A DNA stretch of 64,000 nucleotides from Sphingomonas glacialis (GCF_006439055.1 NZ_RCZC01000002.1:853220-917219), one strand, 5' to 3'; positions 1 to 8,608 are shown, numbered from the stretch's first letter. Program-made: numbers and translations. The notes: a model not told the origin generated them from the letters alone.

Positions 1-1471
1 GCGGGAGGGGAGAAGAAGAGTCGGGCCAGCCCATCGTCGCGAACGGCCACAGCGCAGAGGAGAACCAGGTGTCGAGCACATCGCTATCCTGGCGCAGCGC
101 TACGCCCTCCCCGGCCTGCGCCTGTGCTTCGGCCTCGGTCAGCGCGACATAGATCGAGCCATCCTCGGCGAACCACGCCGGGATCCGATGCCCCCACCAA
201 AGCTGCCGCGACACACACCACGGCTGGATATTCTCCATCCAGTTGAAGAAGGTCTTCTCCCACGTCTTGGGCACGATCTGGATCGCGCCCGAGCGCACCG
301 CCTCGATCGCCGGCTTCGCCAAGGTCACCGCATCGACATACCATTGGTCTGTCAGCCACGGCTCGATCACCACGCCCGAGCGATCGCCATACGGCGTCTG
401 GATCGTGCGCGGCTCGGCGTCGTGCTCGACGCCGTCCTTGTCGACATGCGCGATGAGGAAGCCCTCGGCGTTCAGCTGCGCGACGACCGCCTTGCGCGCT
501 TCCGCGGTCGTCAGCCCGAGCAGCTCGGCCGGGATCAGCCCGTCGGACACCTGCACGACCTGCGCCTTGGCATCGAGCATGTTGAGCATCTCGCCCGCCT
601 TGATCCCTGCCCGCTTGCCGACCTCGAAATCGTTGAAGTCATGCCCCGGCGTGATCTTGACCGCGCCAGACCCCAGTTCGGGATCGGCATGGTCGTCGGT
701 CACGATCGGGATCAGCCGCCCGGTGATCGGCAGCTTGATCTGCTTGCCGACCAAATGCGTGTAGCGCTCGTCCGAAGCGTTCACCGCGACCGCCATGTCG
801 GCGAGCATCGTCTCGGGCCGCGTCGTCGCGACCTCGATGAAACCCGATCCATCCGCCAGCGGGTAGCGCAGGTGCCAGAAGCTGCCCTTGATCTCGCGCG
901 TCTCGACCTCAAGGTCGCTGATCGCGGTGCCAAGGCCCGGATCCCAGTTCACCAACCGTTTGTCGCGGTAGAGCAGGCCTTCCTTGTGCAGGTCGACGAA
1001 CACCTTGAGCACGGCCTTGGAAAAGCCCTCGTCCATCGTGAAGCGCTCGTTCGCCCAGTCCATCGAGCAGCCCAGCCGGCGGAGCTGCTGCGTGATCTCG
1101 CCGCCGCTCTCTTCCTTCCATTCCCAGACCTTCGCGACGAATTCCTCGCGGGTGAAGTCGGTGCGCTTCTGTTGGGCGGAGGCCATCTGGCGCTCGACCA
1201 CCATCTGCGTCGCGATGCCGGCATGGTCGGTGCCGACCACCCACAACGCGTCCTTGCCCTGCAGCCGGGCATGGCGCGCGAGGATGTCCTGCAGCGTGTT
1301 ATCGAGCGCATGGCCGATATGGAGCGAACCCGTCACGTTGGGCGGCGGGTTGACGATCGTCCACGGCTCGGCACCGGGGCGGTCGGGGCGGAACAGCCCG
1401 TTGGTTTCCCAATGCGCGTACCAGCGCTGCTCGAGTTCGGCGGGGTCGAAGGTTTTGGAGAGCTCGGTCAT
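1..1471 (-). CDS. valS: Valyl-tRNA synthetase, N-terminal part (runs off left edge)
   Basis: Class I aminoacyl-tRNA synthetase that charges tRNA-Val with valine and edits mischarged threonine. The reading frame is open from the ATG at 1471 to the window edge, about 490 residues of a usual ~900. The N-terminus carries [15 protein letters not shown] with the HIGH ATP-binding motif (about residues 42-56), then the editing-domain segment [11 protein letters not shown] and, near the edge, [11 protein letters not shown] typical of ValRS. The KMSKS loop lies outside the window. It is the last visible gene of a minus-strand run that starts at 7276; PCMT-TolC-PopZ-ValS order is common in Alphaproteobacteria. 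Odd point: after GWPD the last visible residues (SSSPP) do not look like the family sequence, and the DNA there resembles half of a GC-rich palindrome. Confidence 0.97.
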   Translation of the reverse strand, partial: MTELSKTFDPAELEQRWYAHWETNGLFRPDRPGAEPWTIVNPPPNVTGSLHIGHALDNTLQDILARHARLQGKDALWVVGTDHAGIATQMVVERQMASAQQKRTDFTREEFVAKVWEWKEESGGEITQQLRRLGCSMDWANERFTMDEGFSKAVLKVFVDLHKEGLLYRDKRLVNWDPGLGTAISDLEVETREIKGSFWHLRYPLADGSGFIEVATTRPETMLADMAVAVNASDERYTHLVGKQIKLPITGRLIPIVTDDHADPELGSGAVKITPGHDFNDFEVGKRAGIKAGEMLNMLDAKAQVVQVSDGLIPAELLGLTTAEARKAVVAQLNAEGFLIAHVDKDGVEHDAEPRTIQTPYGDRSGVVIEPWLTDQWYVDAVTLAKPAIEAVRSGAIQIVPKTWEKTFFNWMENIQPWCVSRQLWWGHRIPAWFAEDGSIYVALTEAEAQAQAGEGVALRQDSDVLDTWFSSALWPFATMGWPDSSSPLP

Positions 1472-1499
1472 AGCCTGCAGGCTTTAGCCGCGATGCCGC

Positions 1500-1532
1500 A
1501 AAAGAAAAGGGCGGCCCGTAAGGACCGCCCTC
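1500..1532 (-). terminator. Rho-independent terminator of the small secreted protein gene
   Basis: Read on the minus strand, a 10-bp stem (AGGGCGGTCC pairing with GGGCCGCCCT, one T-G wobble) with loop TTAC is followed by TTTTCTTTT. It lies directly downstream of the stop at 1554 and before valS, so valS probably has its own promoter or depends on read-through. Confidence 0.8.
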
Positions 1533-1553
1533 TCCGCTGCATCGGGACGCGCG

Positions 1554-2102
1554 TCAGACCGCGTCGTGCGGGACGGTCTTGGGCGCTTCGATCGCCTTGG
1601 CGGGCTTGGGCGCGGCCTGGAGCTGCCCCGCCTTGCTGCAATCGCCGCTGGTCTGCGAGACGACCTTGGGCTCGGCATTGCCGTAGGCGGTCATCTGGTA
1701 ACTCTGCGTGCAGCCGCCGTTGCTCGAGCTGTACGAGGTGACCGAATAGCTGCTGCCGGCCGGCATCGACTTGAGTGCGGCCTGGTCGATCTTGCCGCCC
1801 GCCGGCGCCGCCGCCTGCAACGCCGCGGCCTGCTGCATCATGACCGCCGCCTGGCGATCCATCTCGGCGAACATCTGGTCGAACCCGCCGAAGGGCGAAT
1901 CGAGCAGCGCGACGGGGATGGTGCGCTCGACCGGCACGAGTTCGAGCTTGGGCGCGACATCGCCCTGATAGATCACGTGCGCGACCGAGCCGTCGGGGAG
2001 CGCGACGTTCATCCGGTGGAATTCGCGATCCGCGGCATAAGCGGTCCCGGCAAGCGTGCAGGCCGCGGCACCGGCCAGCGCGATCTTGGACATCAAACGC
2101 AT
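1554..2102 (-). CDS. Small exported protein of unknown function
   Basis: 182 residues. It begins with a Sec signal peptide (MRLMSKIALAGAAACTLAGTAYAA, cleavage likely after AYA), so the product is probably periplasmic. The rest has no motif I recognise: a beta-type stretch (EFHRMNVALPDGSVAHVIYQGDVAP), an alanine/methionine/glutamine-rich helix around residues 75-100, a Ser/Tyr-rich patch SYSVTSYSSSNGG with two cysteines further on, and a proline/lysine-rich tail. The start at 2102 is chosen because AGGAGG lies six bases upstream and the signal peptide starts there; a longer frame reaching 2336 runs through the repeat element and is rejected. A strong terminator follows. Function unknown. Confidence 0.8.
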   Translation of the reverse strand: MRLMSKIALAGAAACTLAGTAYAADREFHRMNVALPDGSVAHVIYQGDVAPKLELVPVERTIPVALLDSPFGGFDQMFAEMDRQAAVMMQQAAALQAAAPAGGKIDQAALKSMPAGSSYSVTSYSSSNGGCTQSYQMTAYGNAEPKVVSQTSGDCSKAGQLQAAPKPAKAIEAPKTVPHDAV

Positions 2103-2176
2103 GGGTTTCCTCCTCGTGGCAGTGAATGAGGAGGGGAAATCTACGCAGCGAAGCTGAACGGCAGATGAAAGCCTTA

Positions 2177-2371
2177 CCCCTCTCCCTTTGGGAGAGAGCG
2201 CCGGGTCGGTCATGCCCCCGGCATGACCTGGACAGCGCGGGGCGCTGTCCACCCGCCGCTGGGCCCGCTCGGCGGAGCCGAGTGGGAGGGTGAGGGCAGC
2301 ATCCAACCACCGCCCTGCCCTCACCCCGCGGCGCATCCGCGCCTGCCCCTCTCCAATAGGGAGCGGGGAAT
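2177..2371. repeat. Composite intergenic repeat made of nested hairpins
   Basis: About 195 bp between two genes is built from consecutive inverted repeats: CCCTCTCCC/GGGAGAG-type ends at 2178-2197 and 2346-2367, a perfect 9-bp hairpin GGTCATGCC/GGCATGACC at 2208-2228 with a 3-nt loop, and a perfect 9-bp hairpin GGACAGCGC/GCGCTGTCC at 2230-2250, then GCCCGCTCGGCGG/CCGAGTGGG at 2264-2286. This looks like a member of the dispersed intergenic repeats common in sphingomonad genomes. Whether other copies exist in this genome cannot be seen here. Confidence 0.6.
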
Positions 2372-2375
2372 AGGG

Positions 2376-4457
2376 TCACCCGCCCTTTCGGCCCGATGCG
2401 CCCACCACGGGCTCCGCCACGTCGCGCCCGGTCCACTTACCCATCCACCCCAGCACTTCGCGATACCATTGCCGGCTCTCATTGGGCTTCTGCACCCAGT
2501 GGCTGCCGCCCGGATACACCACCAGCCGCGAGGGAATGTCGCGCCGCTGCAGCGCGGTGAACGCTGCGATCCCCTGCGTGTACGGAATGCGATAATCGCC
2601 CTCCGAGGTGATGACGAGCTGCGGCGTCTTCCACGCGGTCACATGGTTGACCGGGTTCCATTTCTCGAACGCCGCCGGGTCCTCGAAATAGGCCTTGCCG
2701 CCATGTTCCCACTCGTCGAACCACAATTCCTCGGTCTCGTACGCCATCGCGCGGGCGTCGAACACGCCGTCATGCTGGACGATGCACTTGAAGCGGTCGG
2801 GCCAATTGCCCTCGATCCAGTTCATCATATAGCCGCCATACGAGGCACCGAGCGCGCAGGCATTGTCGGCGTCGAGCCAGCCGAACTTGGCGGTCGCCGC
2901 GGCGAGGCCTTTCTGCAGATCCTCGAGCGGCCACCCGCCCCAATTGTTCCGGATCGCATCGGTGAAGGCCTGGCCATACCCGGTCGACCCATGGAAATCG
3001 ACCGCGACGAGGCCGTACCCCGCCCCCGCGAACACCGCCGGGTTCCAGCGATACGACCAGCTGTTGTTGCTCGACCCCTGCGGCCCGCCATGCACCATGT
3101 ACGCGACGGGGACCTTGCCGGTGCTGCCCGCAGGCTTCACCGCATAGCCCCACACGGTGTCGGCGTTCGCGCCGGTGAAGCTGAACTTGGTCACGCTCGG
3201 CATGTCGATGCCGGCAAGCTTGGTCGCGTTGACAGAGGTCAGCCGCGCGGTCTTCTTGCCCGTCAGCATGTAGAAGTCGTCGGGCGCGGTCAGCGAGTTC
3301 ATCGCGAAGACAATGCCCTTGGCGGTCGGCAGCACCGCGGTGACGTTGCCCGCCTGCGTCAACCGCGTGACCTTGCCGCTGACCGGGGAGACCGACCAGA
3401 TCGGGTTCTCCTGCGTATCCTCGGCCGTGACGAGGATCGCCTTGCCGTCGAGTGCCCAGGCGATCGATCCGATCGAGCGATCCCAATCCTCGGTCAGCGC
3501 CCGCACCTGCCCGCTCGCCAGATCGCGCAGCATCAGCACCTGGCGGTCGGCTTCGTAGCCAGCGCGCTTCATCGCCACCCAGGCGAGCGACTTCCCGTCG
3601 GGCGAGACGGTCGGGAAGGTGTCGGTCCCTTTGTTCGCCGCAGTCAGATTGGTCGGCGCGGCCGACCCATCCGCAGGCGCCGCGAAGATGTCGAGATTGG
3701 TCGAGAGCGGCTCGATTCGCCCCGCCTCGCGCAGCGCAAAGAACACCGTCTTGCCGTCCGCGCTCCACGACACTTCCTCGCCGCCACCGAACGGCTTGGA
3801 CGGCGCATCGCCGACGAGCGCGCCTTCGATCGGAACGCCGTTCCCCGTCGCGCCCGTCGCGCTCAGCGGCAGCACGAACAGTTGCGAGCGGGTCCCGTCG
3901 GACCAGCTCGCCCAATGCCGCACGAACATCTTGTCGAACACGCGGCCGTTGCCCGCATTGGCATCCTTCTTGACCATCGCCGGCTCGAGGCTCGGCGCGC
4001 CGGGACGGCGATCGGCCCAGACGAGCAATTTGTCGTCCTGTGGCGAGACCTTGAAGCCGCCCATCCCGCCCTTGAACTGCGTCAGCCGCGTCGCAGCACC
4101 GCCCGCGATCCCGATCGACCAGACCGCATCGTCGCCGCCCTTGTCCGACTGGAAATAGACGGTCTTGCCGTCGCTCGAGAATTGCGGCGCGGTCTCATTG
4201 ACCTCGGCCTCGGCGGCGAGCCGCTCCGGCGCGGCGCCCTTGCGCGCGAGGTCAAGCCGCCACAAGTCGAAGCGCCCACCATCGATCGTGAGATCGGTCT
4301 CGCGCTGCTGCCACACGAGCCAGCGCCCGTCGGGCGAAACCGCGGGCGCCGAGACGCGCGACAGCGCGACGAGATCGTCGATGGTGAGTTGGCGGGCAGC
4401 TGCGGGAACAGCAACGAAAGCGGCGCTCAGGGCGGTCGCGGCAAGAAGCATCTTCAT
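2376..4457 (-). CDS. S9 family prolyl oligopeptidase-type serine peptidase, exported
   Basis: 693 residues, the usual length for dipeptidyl/acylaminoacyl peptidases of family S9C. A signal peptide (MKMLLAATALSAAFVAVPAAA) sends it to the periplasm. The N-terminal half (to about residue 420) is a seven-bladed beta-propeller with repeated VSPDGK/SADGKT segments; the C-terminal alpha/beta-hydrolase holds the nucleophile Ser-539 in GASYGGYM and the catalytic His in GGSHWVQKP near the end. Such enzymes release dipeptides or acylated residues from short peptides entering the periplasm. It lies 69 bp downstream of the PopZ-like gene on the same strand and is an insertion relative to the usual popZ-valS neighbourhood. 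Confidence 0.93.
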   Translation of the reverse strand: MKMLLAATALSAAFVAVPAAARQLTIDDLVALSRVSAPAVSPDGRWLVWQQRETDLTIDGGRFDLWRLDLARKGAAPERLAAEAEVNETAPQFSSDGKTVYFQSDKGGDDAVWSIGIAGGAATRLTQFKGGMGGFKVSPQDDKLLVWADRRPGAPSLEPAMVKKDANAGNGRVFDKMFVRHWASWSDGTRSQLFVLPLSATGATGNGVPIEGALVGDAPSKPFGGGEEVSWSADGKTVFFALREAGRIEPLSTNLDIFAAPADGSAAPTNLTAANKGTDTFPTVSPDGKSLAWVAMKRAGYEADRQVLMLRDLASGQVRALTEDWDRSIGSIAWALDGKAILVTAEDTQENPIWSVSPVSGKVTRLTQAGNVTAVLPTAKGIVFAMNSLTAPDDFYMLTGKKTARLTSVNATKLAGIDMPSVTKFSFTGANADTVWGYAVKPAGSTGKVPVAYMVHGGPQGSSNNSWSYRWNPAVFAGAGYGLVAVDFHGSTGYGQAFTDAIRNNWGGWPLEDLQKGLAAATAKFGWLDADNACALGASYGGYMMNWIEGNWPDRFKCIVQHDGVFDARAMAYETEELWFDEWEHGGKAYFEDPAAFEKWNPVNHVTAWKTPQLVITSEGDYRIPYTQGIAAFTALQRRDIPSRLVVYPGGSHWVQKPNESRQWYREVLGWMGKWTGRDVAEPVVGASGRKGG

Positions 4458-4526
4458 GGCCGCAGGTTACAGCAGAAGCCGCAAGCTGCCGCAATCGGTC
4501 TTACCGGGCAGTCTTACCGGGCGATG

Positions 4527-5045
4527 TTACTTGCCCGTGATCCGATCGATCTCGCGCGCGACCATTGCCTCGACCATCGTCGGCAGATTGGCATCGAGCC
4601 AGTCGCGCAACATCGGCCGCAGCATCTCGCGCACGACGCCCTCGAGCGTGTCCGACCCGGTCACCTCGGGCTTGACGACGAGCCGCGACAGCGCGTCGAG
4701 CGGGCTGCGCGAAGCTTCGGCGGTACGCGCCGACAGCAGCGATTCGGGCGTCGGTTCGGGCGCGACGGGCGCAGGCGCAGGCTTGGCGGCCACGGCTACA
4801 GGCTCCGCTGCGGGTGCAGCCGCAGCTGCAGGACGGGGGGCAGGCTCGCGTGCATATTCCGGCTCATGGACGGGCTCGCTTAGCTCGAGGATGTCGTGGT
4901 CGAAGGGTTCCGAGTCGGAGCGCGGCGGAAGCTGACGCGGCGGGCGCTTGCTGCGACCCGGCGTTGCGTCATTTTCCTCGGCGATGATGCGCTTAATCGA
5001 CGAAAGGATGTCTTCCATCGATGGCTCCGCGCTCAGATCACCCAT
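4527..5045 (-). CDS. popZ: PopZ-like polar organising protein (DUF2497)
   Basis: 172 residues with the three-part plan of PopZ: an N-terminal helix (MEDILSSIKRIIAEE, residues 9-23) that in Caulobacter binds client proteins, a disordered proline/alanine/acidic linker (about 25-105), and a C-terminal helical oligomerisation region (EGVVREMLRPMLRDWLD onward). Known members form the polar scaffold that anchors the ParB-centromere complex. The gene lies 33 bp after tolC, in the order methyltransferase-tolC-popZ also known from Caulobacter. The identification rests on both terminal motifs and on context; the client set in this organism is unknown. Confidence 0.88.
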   Translation of the reverse strand: MGDLSAEPSMEDILSSIKRIIAEENDATPGRSKRPPRQLPPRSDSEPFDHDILELSEPVHEPEYAREPAPRPAAAAAPAAEPVAVAAKPAPAPVAPEPTPESLLSARTAEASRSPLDALSRLVVKPEVTGSDTLEGVVREMLRPMLRDWLDANLPTMVEAMVAREIDRITGK

Positions 5046-5078
5046 TGCCGCTTCCTAAATTATGCGTCGATCCGATGG

Positions 5079-6590
5079 TTAACGGTTCTTCGTCGCATTA
5101 CCTGCAGTGATCGGCGCACTTCTGTCAACTGGTGCATCGAGAATTGGATCGAGTGGCTGCGTCATCTTCGCATTTTGCGGGCGCGTGGCGTTGGTCCGGG
5201 TGCCGGTGATCGCGGGGTCGGGATCCGACGACCAGTCCCAGATCCGGTGCCGGACGCTGGTATAATGCGCGACCGGATCATAGAGCGCGCCACCGTCGAG
5301 CCCGAGATTGCGCGCTTCCGCCTCGCCCATCGCAGCCAGCAAAGCGAAGCCCGCGACATAGGCGTCGCGCTGCGCACTCACGAGCGTGACCTGCGAGTTG
5401 AGCAATTCCTGCTCGGCATTGAGGATGTCGAGAATCGTGCGGTTGCCGACGCTGTTCTCGGCGCGGACACCCTCGAGCGAGAGCTTGTTGGCGTTGACCG
5501 CGACTTCGCTCGACGCGATCGTCTCGAGCGAGGATTTCCACACCGCATAGGCCGAGCGCGCCTGCGCGATGACGGCGCGTTCGGTCTCGGTCACCTGCTC
5601 GATCGCTTGCGCGCGCGCATCCTGTGCGCGGCGGATCTGCGCGGCGGGACGCCCGCCCTGATACAGCGGCAGCGTCAGCCCCAGTCCGACCGTTGCCGAC
5701 TTGCCGCTTTGCCCGACCGCAACCCCGGTACCCGAGCCCAGCGACCCGAGATAATTGTAATAGTTGCCGCCGAGATTGACGGCGAGCTGCGGCAAGCGGT
5801 TCGCACGCGCCACGCCGATATCGTACCCCGCCGCATCGCGCGCTTTGGCCGCAGCGAGCAAGGTGGGGTTGTTCTTGAGCGCGACGTCGACCGCGGCATC
5901 GGGTTCGGCGGGCAGATTGGGCAGTTCGGGCGGCGTATCGAGCCGGCCGGGCTCGGTGCCGACATAGCGGATATAGCTTTCGCGGCTGGTGATCAGCTGC
6001 GCCTGCGACGATTGCAGCTGGCTGCGCGCGACCGCTAGCCGCGCCTCGGATTGCGCGACGTCGGTGCGCGTCAGGTCGCCGACCTGGAAGCGATCGCGGC
6101 TGGCCTGGAGGTTGACCTCGAGCACGCGGACGTTCTGCGTGTTGAGCCCGACGATCGCCTCGTCGCGGATCACGTCCATATAGGCGCCGACCACGGTGGT
6201 GAACAGGCTCGCCTCGGTGCCGCGCAGGCTGAGCTGCCCACTCTCGACGCGCGTCTGCGCCGCACGAACGCCGTTGCGGACCGCGCCGCCACTATAGATC
6301 GGCACGGCGAGCGACACGCTCGCCACCGCCTGGCGGTCGGGCGAGACGAAGCTGTTCGCCGCCTTCACCGCGTTTTCGGTATAGCTGCTTTGCAGCTGGA
6401 CGCTCGGCAGCCCCTGCGAGCGGGTGATCGGCACGTTCTCGTCGATCCCGCGCAGGCTGGCACGCTGCGCCGCCAGCGTCGGGTTGGTATTGTACGCCTT
6501 GACCAGCGCCTCGCGCAGCGTCTCCGCCGATAGCGGCGCGGCCACCAAAGCGAGCAACGCTGTACCGGTGACGAAAACGTATGCGCGCAT
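5079..6590 (-). CDS. TolC-family outer membrane efflux protein
   Basis: 503 residues. After a signal peptide (MRAYVFVTGTALLALVAAPLSA) come the two repeated alpha-helical/beta domains of the outer membrane exit duct (OEP family); motifs such as PVYSGG/PLYQGGRPAAQIRRA and GNRTILDILNAEQELLNSQ are typical of the tunnel helices in each half. It serves type I secretion or tripartite efflux as the outer membrane channel. The final ~60 residues beyond the second repeat are polar and apparently disordered. The ATG at 6590 is chosen over an in-frame ATG at 6659 because it starts the signal peptide. It lies 20 bp downstream of the methyltransferase gene and is probably cotranscribed. Confidence 0.93.
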   Translation of the reverse strand: MRAYVFVTGTALLALVAAPLSAETLREALVKAYNTNPTLAAQRASLRGIDENVPITRSQGLPSVQLQSSYTENAVKAANSFVSPDRQAVASVSLAVPIYSGGAVRNGVRAAQTRVESGQLSLRGTEASLFTTVVGAYMDVIRDEAIVGLNTQNVRVLEVNLQASRDRFQVGDLTRTDVAQSEARLAVARSQLQSSQAQLITSRESYIRYVGTEPGRLDTPPELPNLPAEPDAAVDVALKNNPTLLAAAKARDAAGYDIGVARANRLPQLAVNLGGNYYNYLGSLGSGTGVAVGQSGKSATVGLGLTLPLYQGGRPAAQIRRAQDARAQAIEQVTETERAVIAQARSAYAVWKSSLETIASSEVAVNANKLSLEGVRAENSVGNRTILDILNAEQELLNSQVTLVSAQRDAYVAGFALLAAMGEAEARNLGLDGGALYDPVAHYTSVRHRIWDWSSDPDPAITGTRTNATRPQNAKMTQPLDPILDAPVDRSAPITAGNATKNR

Positions 6591-6610
6591 GGATCGGCGT
6601 TTCTTTCTGG

Positions 6611-7276
6611 TCAGAACGTGAAGCTGCGCGGCCGCGCGAAACCCGGCAGCGGAACGCAATCGATGTCGGCAAAGTCGAGCAAGGCGAATCCGCCCGCGGT
6701 CTTGCGGCCCGAGGTCAGCCGCGTGACGCCGCGATCGGCGATCCCGGTGACGACCCGCCCGCCAACCGCAAGCTGTGCGATCAGCGCGTCCGACACCGCC
6801 TCGACAGCACCGTCGATGACGAGGACGTCATAGGGTGCGCCCGCGTCGTGACCGGCCTCGAGCGGCCCCTCGACCACGGTGACCGTGGGGATGTCGGCCA
6901 GCGCGGTGCGCGCCGCGGCGGCGAGCGCCGGTTCGGATTCTAGCGCGACGACCGAGGCGACGAGATGCGACAGCACCGCCGCGGTGTACCCGCCTGCCGC
7001 GCCGACGAGCAGCACGCGGTCGGTCGCGCGCAGTTCGGCCTGGGTCAGCAGGCGCCCGGTCGCGATCGGCACGTTCTGCGCGCGGCCATGGCCGAGCGGC
7101 ACGGCGGTATCGCGATAGGCGATCGCCTGCGCGTCGGCGGGCACGAAGGCCTCGCGCGGAACGCTGTCCATCGCCGCCACCACGCGCGCGTCGCTCACCG
7201 CATTGGTGCGCAGCTGGCTGGCGACCATTGCGTGGCGCATCGCCACCATTTCGGATTCATGCGTCATCACTGTCAT
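6611..7276 (-). CDS. Protein-L-isoaspartate O-methyltransferase family protein
   Basis: 221 residues of the PCMT fold. Visible family features are MVASQLRTNAVSDARVVAAM at the N-terminus, PREAFVP, a modified SAM-binding loop VLLVGAAGGYTAAVLSHL (about residues 83-100) and YDVLVIDGAVE. Classical Pcm repairs isoaspartyl damage; this shorter alphaproteobacterial form, found upstream of tolC, has a diverged substrate region (PLGHGRAQNVP where Pcm has the GQ..SQP type loop), so its real substrate is uncertain. Start codons at 7276 and 7267 are both possible; I use the longer. A perfect 25-bp palindrome lies 29 bp upstream of the start. Confidence 0.87.
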   Translation of the reverse strand: MTVMTHESEMVAMRHAMVASQLRTNAVSDARVVAAMDSVPREAFVPADAQAIAYRDTAVPLGHGRAQNVPIATGRLLTQAELRATDRVLLVGAAGGYTAAVLSHLVASVVALESEPALAAAARTALADIPTVTVVEGPLEAGHDAGAPYDVLVIDGAVEAVSDALIAQLAVGGRVVTGIADRGVTRLTSGRKTAGGFALLDFADIDCVPLPGFARPRSFTF

Positions 7277-7304
7277 CGAGCCACACCCTTGTCGGACACC
7301 AGCT

Positions 7305-7329
7305 TTGCACAGCTGTTGTAGCTGTGCAA
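7305..7329. promoter_or_regulatory. Perfect palindrome upstream of the methyltransferase-tolC operon
   Basis: Arms TTGCACAGCT and AGCTGTGCAA flank GTTGT, giving ten perfectly paired bases. There is no T-run, so it does not look like a terminator; position and symmetry fit an operator for a dimeric repressor, or a 5' UTR hairpin if transcription starts further upstream. Confidence 0.5.
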
Positions 7330-7474
7330 TACACTTGTTTGCTGCGCTTGCTTCTATCGTGATGGAAAGCCTACGCCAAGCGACGCGTATCGGCATTTTT
7401 GCATGCGCGCGGTTGACAGCGCGCCCCCACCCTTGCATCAGCGCGCCTCCCCGAAGCGCTGACACGCGTCTCGT

Positions 7475-7548
7475 GGCCCGATGGCGGAGTGGTGACGTAG
7501 AGGACTGCAAATCCTCGCACCCGGGTTCGATTCCCGGTCGGGCCTCCA
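7475..7548 (+). tRNA. tRNA-Cys (anticodon GCA)
   Basis: Complete cloverleaf: acceptor GGCCCGA/TCGGGCC, anticodon stem GAGGA/TCCTC with loop CTGCAAA giving anticodon GCA, T-arm CCGGG TTCGATT CCCGG, discriminator T and an encoded CCA at 7546-7548. A TTGACA box lies about 60 bp upstream at 7413-7418. Confidence 0.97.
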
Positions 7549-7573
7549 ACCCTTCTTGAAAGACGCGGCGCTT

Positions 7574-8011
7574 TCAGCGCTCGAGCACGATCTGCTCGAG
7601 CGCGGTGATGAACGGCAGATCCGCCGGTGGCATCGCCAGGCTGCGCAATTCCGTCGGCGCGTGCCAGGCGAGCGCGGTCGCGTCGAGCGCCTGCGGCACC
7701 CCACCCCATTCGCGACAGACATAGAGCAACAGCAGCAGATGGCGGCCGGGCAAGCCGGCGCTGGCGAAGGTCAGCGGCGACAGCGAATTTTCGGCAACCA
7801 ATATGCCCAGTTCCTCGGCCAGTTCGCGCACCAGCGCCGCCTCGGGCGTCTCGCCCGGCTCGATCTTTCCGCCGGGAAACTCCCACAGTCCCGCCATCGC
7901 CTTCCCAGGAGCGCGCAATTGCACCAGCACACGCCCGTCGCGATCGATCATAGCGGCCGCGACGACCGGCATCAGCGGCTTTACGGGGGCATCTTCGACA
8001 CACTTAGCCAT
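7574..8011 (-). CDS. mutT: NUDIX hydrolase, MutT-type 8-oxo-dGTP diphosphatase
   Basis: 145 residues, typical MutT length. The Nudix box is complete: GGKIEPGETPEAALVRELAE followed by ELGI (about residues 47-69), with the metal-binding REL.EE core. MutT hydrolyses 8-oxo-dGTP to the monophosphate so that it is not built into DNA. LWEFPGGK just before the box and the C-terminal LAWHAPTELRSLAMPPADLPFI pattern fit the MutT subgroup rather than ADP-ribose hydrolases. It is transcribed alone, divergently from the first pilin gene, and converges on tRNA-Cys. Substrate assignment is from family likeness only. Confidence 0.9.
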   Translation of the reverse strand: MAKCVEDAPVKPLMPVVAAAMIDRDGRVLVQLRAPGKAMAGLWEFPGGKIEPGETPEAALVRELAEELGILVAENSLSPLTFASAGLPGRHLLLLLYVCREWGGVPQALDATALAWHAPTELRSLAMPPADLPFITALEQIVLER

Positions 8012-8066
8012 TCGTTAACGATCCTCAGGTATTGCAGAATCTGTATCAGGCTCGGGGGATATCGCC

Positions 8067-8252
8067 ATGATCGTCCGACTGCTGAAATCTGTGCTTGGCG
8101 ACAACCGCGGTGCCACCGCCGTCGAATATGGGCTGATCATCGCGCTCATCGTCATTGCGATGGTCGTGTCGCTCACGGGGCTTGCCAATACCACCATCGG
8201 CATGTGGGGCAACGTCAATACCAAGGTCACCACCGCAACCGCGGCGAAGTGA
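8067..8252 (+). CDS. Flp-family type IVb pilin, copy 1
   Basis: 61 residues. The short basic leader MIVRLLKSVLGDNRG is followed by ATAVEYGLI, the Flp prepilin hallmark: TadV-type peptidase cuts after the Gly and the conserved Glu at mature position 5 is needed for assembly. A single hydrophobic helix (GLIIALIVIAMVVSLTGLA) and a small polar tail follow. Flp pilins form thin adhesive pili exported by the Tad system; no tad genes are in this window. The tail (NTTIGMWGNVNTKVTTATAAK) differs from the two copies downstream, so this is a diverged paralogue. Confidence 0.92.
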   Translation: MIVRLLKSVLGDNRGATAVEYGLIIALIVIAMVVSLTGLANTTIGMWGNVNTKVTTATAAK

Positions 8253-8371
8253 CCCGCTTTCACCCGCGCCAGCCTTAAACTTTTATCAACTCTGGTCTTC
8301 TACAAGGTGAGCGTTGGTCCGGGGTCCCGGTCCGACCGGGTACTGAAGCATCATCCACGGAGACCGGAATC

Positions 8372-8545
8372 ATGAAGACCATCCGCAATTTCATCAAGAA
8401 CTCGAAGGGCGCGACCGCCATCGAATACGGCCTGATCGCAGCGCTGATCGCCGTCGCCGCGATCGCCGCGATGCAGGGCCTCGGCAACTCGCTCAAGACC
8501 ACGTTCACCAACGTGTCGGGCACGCTCGGTAAGGCTGCTACGTAA
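8372..8545 (+). CDS. Flp-family type IVb pilin, copy 2
   Basis: 57 residues: MKTIRNFIKNSKG leader, cleavage site before ATAIEYGLI, hydrophobic helix AALIAVAAIAAMQGLG, then NSLKTTFTNVSGTLGKAAT, a canonical alphaproteobacterial Flp pilin. The start at 8372 follows GGAGACCGGAATC. It sits 119 bp after copy 1 and ends just before a strong terminator, so it is probably the major, independently transcribed pilin gene. It is the likely parent of the broken third copy, which shares the same helix and tail pattern. Confidence 0.93.
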   Translation: MKTIRNFIKNSKGATAIEYGLIAALIAVAAIAAMQGLGNSLKTTFTNVSGTLGKAAT

Positions 8546-8569
8546 GCTTTAGCGCGTATCGACGAAAGG

Positions 8570-8608
8570 CGGGCGGCAAGACGATGGTCTTGCCGCCCGT
8601 TTTCGTTT
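8570..8608 (+). terminator. Rho-independent terminator after the second Flp pilin gene
   Basis: Perfect 13-bp stem (CGGGCGGCAAGAC pairing with GTCTTGCCGCCCG), loop GATG, then TTTTCGTTT. Such a strong site fits a highly expressed pilin transcript and separates copy 2 from the broken copy 3. Confidence 0.92.

Noticed and set aside
2223..4883. 886-codon plus-strand open frame
   Set aside because: It is antisense to the S9 peptidase gene, which has a signal peptide, propeller repeats and catalytic residues. The plus frame gives an Arg/His/Pro-rich product typical of high-GC shadows.
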